Assembly (NCBI GenBank): GCA_023426625.1
Contig: JAFAAJ010000221.1
Coordinates: 1-6,894, forward strand
Source of the DNA: Bacteroidota bacterium
GTDB taxonomy: Bacteria > Bacteroidota > Bacteroidia > Flavobacteriales > Weeksellaceae
Length of the DNA stretch: 6,894 nt
Reading direction: 5' to 3'
Numbering within the stretch: the first letter of the stretch is position 1; each line of letters begins with the position of its first letter. Both the position numbers and the translations under genes were made by a program. The notes beneath the pieces were generated by a model. It was not told the DNA's origin, ran no database searches, and saw nothing but the letters and a program-made list of their open reading frames with translations. Shown here piece after piece: positions 5,997 to 6,894 of this stretch.

Positions 5997-6894
5997 ATGA
6001 AAAATCCGGGAATCCTCACTTTTCTTTTCCTGTTTCTTTTAAACACTCATTATAATGCCCAACATTTTGAAAAACTTATTCAATATGTAAATCCTTTGAT
6101 AGGAACTGAGAAAATGGGACACACTTATCCCGGAGCTACTGTTCCTTTCGGAGCGGTACAATTAAGCCCGGAAACAGACACCATTTCCTATGAACTCAAT
6201 GGAAAGTACAATGGAGAAGTGTACAAATACTGTGCAGGATACCGCTATGAAGACAAAACAATCGTAGGTTTCAGTTCTACCCATTTCAGCGGAACAGGAC
6301 ATTCTGATCTGGGAGATTTTTTAGTCATGCCTACAGTGGGAGAACTCCAGTTAAATCCCGGAACCGCTTCTCATCCGGAACGTGGCTACAGAAGCAGATA
6401 CTCTCATCAAAACGAAACTGCAGAAGCGGGATATTATAAAGTAAAACTGGATAATCATCATATTACAGCAGAACTTACCGCTACAACAAGAGTGGGAGTT
6501 CACCGCTATACTTTTCCAAAATCCGAGCAGGCACATATTATTCTAGATCTGATGGCGGGAATATACAATTATGACGGCAAAAATGTATGGACCTACGTTC
6601 GTGTTGAAAACAACAATACCATTACCGGTTATCGACAAACTAACGGCTGGGCAAGGACAAGAACAGTGTATTTTGCAATGAAGTTTTCAAAACCATTTAA
6701 ATCCTACGGTCAGAAAAACTATGACGAAAAACAGATATACAGAGGATTCTGGAGAAAATTCGATCAGACGAAAAACTTCCCTGAAATTGCAGGTAAAAAC
6801 CTGAAAATGTATTTCGATTTTGATACTGATGAAAATGAAGCCGTTGAAGTTAAGCTAGCCATTTCCCCGATAAGCCAGTCCAATGCTCTGGATA
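5997..6894 (+). CDS. GH92 family alpha-mannosidase, N-terminal part (3' end cut by window)
   Basis: The frame stays open from the ATG at 5997 to the window edge, giving 299 residues of a protein whose family is usually 700-760 residues long. Residues 1-22 form a signal peptide ending NAQ, so the enzyme is exported to the periplasm or cell surface. The family's N-terminal hallmarks follow: VNPLIGT (31-37), GHTYPGATVPFGAVQLSP (41-58), CAGYRYED (79-86) and GFSSTHFSGTGHSDLGD (91-107). GH92 enzymes are calcium-dependent, inverting exo-alpha-mannosidases, mostly acting on alpha-1,2 (also 1,3, 1,4 or 1,6) mannosyl links of N-glycans or mannans. Only the N-terminal beta-sandwich domain is visible here. 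The catalytic acids and calcium site lie in the missing (alpha/alpha)6 domain, so linkage specificity cannot be judged. The gene diverges from the reductase gene. Confidence 0.93.
   Translation, partial: MKNPGILTFLFLFLLNTHYNAQHFEKLIQYVNPLIGTEKMGHTYPGATVPFGAVQLSPETDTISYELNGKYNGEVYKYCAGYRYEDKTIVGFSSTHFSGTGHSDLGDFLVMPTVGELQLNPGTASHPERGYRSRYSHQNETAEAGYYKVKLDNHHITAELTATTRVGVHRYTFPKSEQAHIILDLMAGIYNYDGKNVWTYVRVENNNTITGYRQTNGWARTRTVYFAMKFSKPFKSYGQKNYDEKQIYRGFWRKFDQTKNFPEIAGKNLKMYFDFDTDENEAVEVKLAISPISQSNALD

Noticed and set aside
6351..6536. Minus-strand open frame within the GH92 gene
   Set aside because: It overlaps well-conserved GH92 sequence on the plus strand and is a short Cys/Ser-rich shadow with no support.

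Overview
The window looks like ordinary chromosome from a member of the Bacteroidota, most likely a Chryseobacterium-like flavobacterium. This is an inference from several signs. The DNA is AT-rich, and the intergenic gaps are almost purely A/T. The starts lack Shine-Dalgarno sequences. Two exported proteins have signal peptides ending in Ala-Gln, and some start regions carry matches to the Bacteroidota -7 box TAnnTTTG. All six proteins belong to families common in this phylum. I see no tRNA, rRNA, CRISPR array, phage gene or transposase gene.

Layout. (1) Positions 1-629 (+) hold nearly all of a NarL/LuxR-type response regulator whose first few codons lie outside the window. (2) Positions 630-904 form an A/T-dominated gap with several inverted repeats and a weak promoter candidate. 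(3) Positions 905-1906 (+) encode a lipoprotein zinc protease of the M43 (pappalysin) family, closed by a clear rho-independent terminator at 1935-1967. (4) Positions 1983-2088 are a compact 106-base element bounded by perfect 19-base inverted repeats, resembling a MITE or IS remnant, inserted between convergent genes. (5) Three genes follow on the minus strand. An M1-family metallopeptidase (2094-3956) comes first, then a secreted endonuclease/exonuclease/phosphatase-fold hydrolase (4071-4913), then a DECR-type 2,4-dienoyl-CoA reductase of the SDR family (4990-5871). Terminator-like hairpins lie in both gaps between them, so they are probably separate transcription units. (6) From 5997 (+) to the window edge runs the N-terminal 299 residues of a GH92 alpha-mannosidase. 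It diverges from the reductase across a 125-base gap.

How the genes relate. The M43 protease, M1 peptidase, EEP-fold hydrolase and GH92 glycosidase all carry export signals, so much of the window serves breakdown of external or periplasmic protein and glycan material. The reductase acts in the cytoplasm on unsaturated fatty acyl-CoA. The response regulator probably works with a histidine kinase upstream of the window, and nothing here shows what it controls. I found no convincing undescribed multi-gene system. The items most worth a second look are the 106-base inverted-repeat element, the unusual active-site variants in the two proteases, and the pairing of an exported EEP hydrolase with a GH92 mannosidase.
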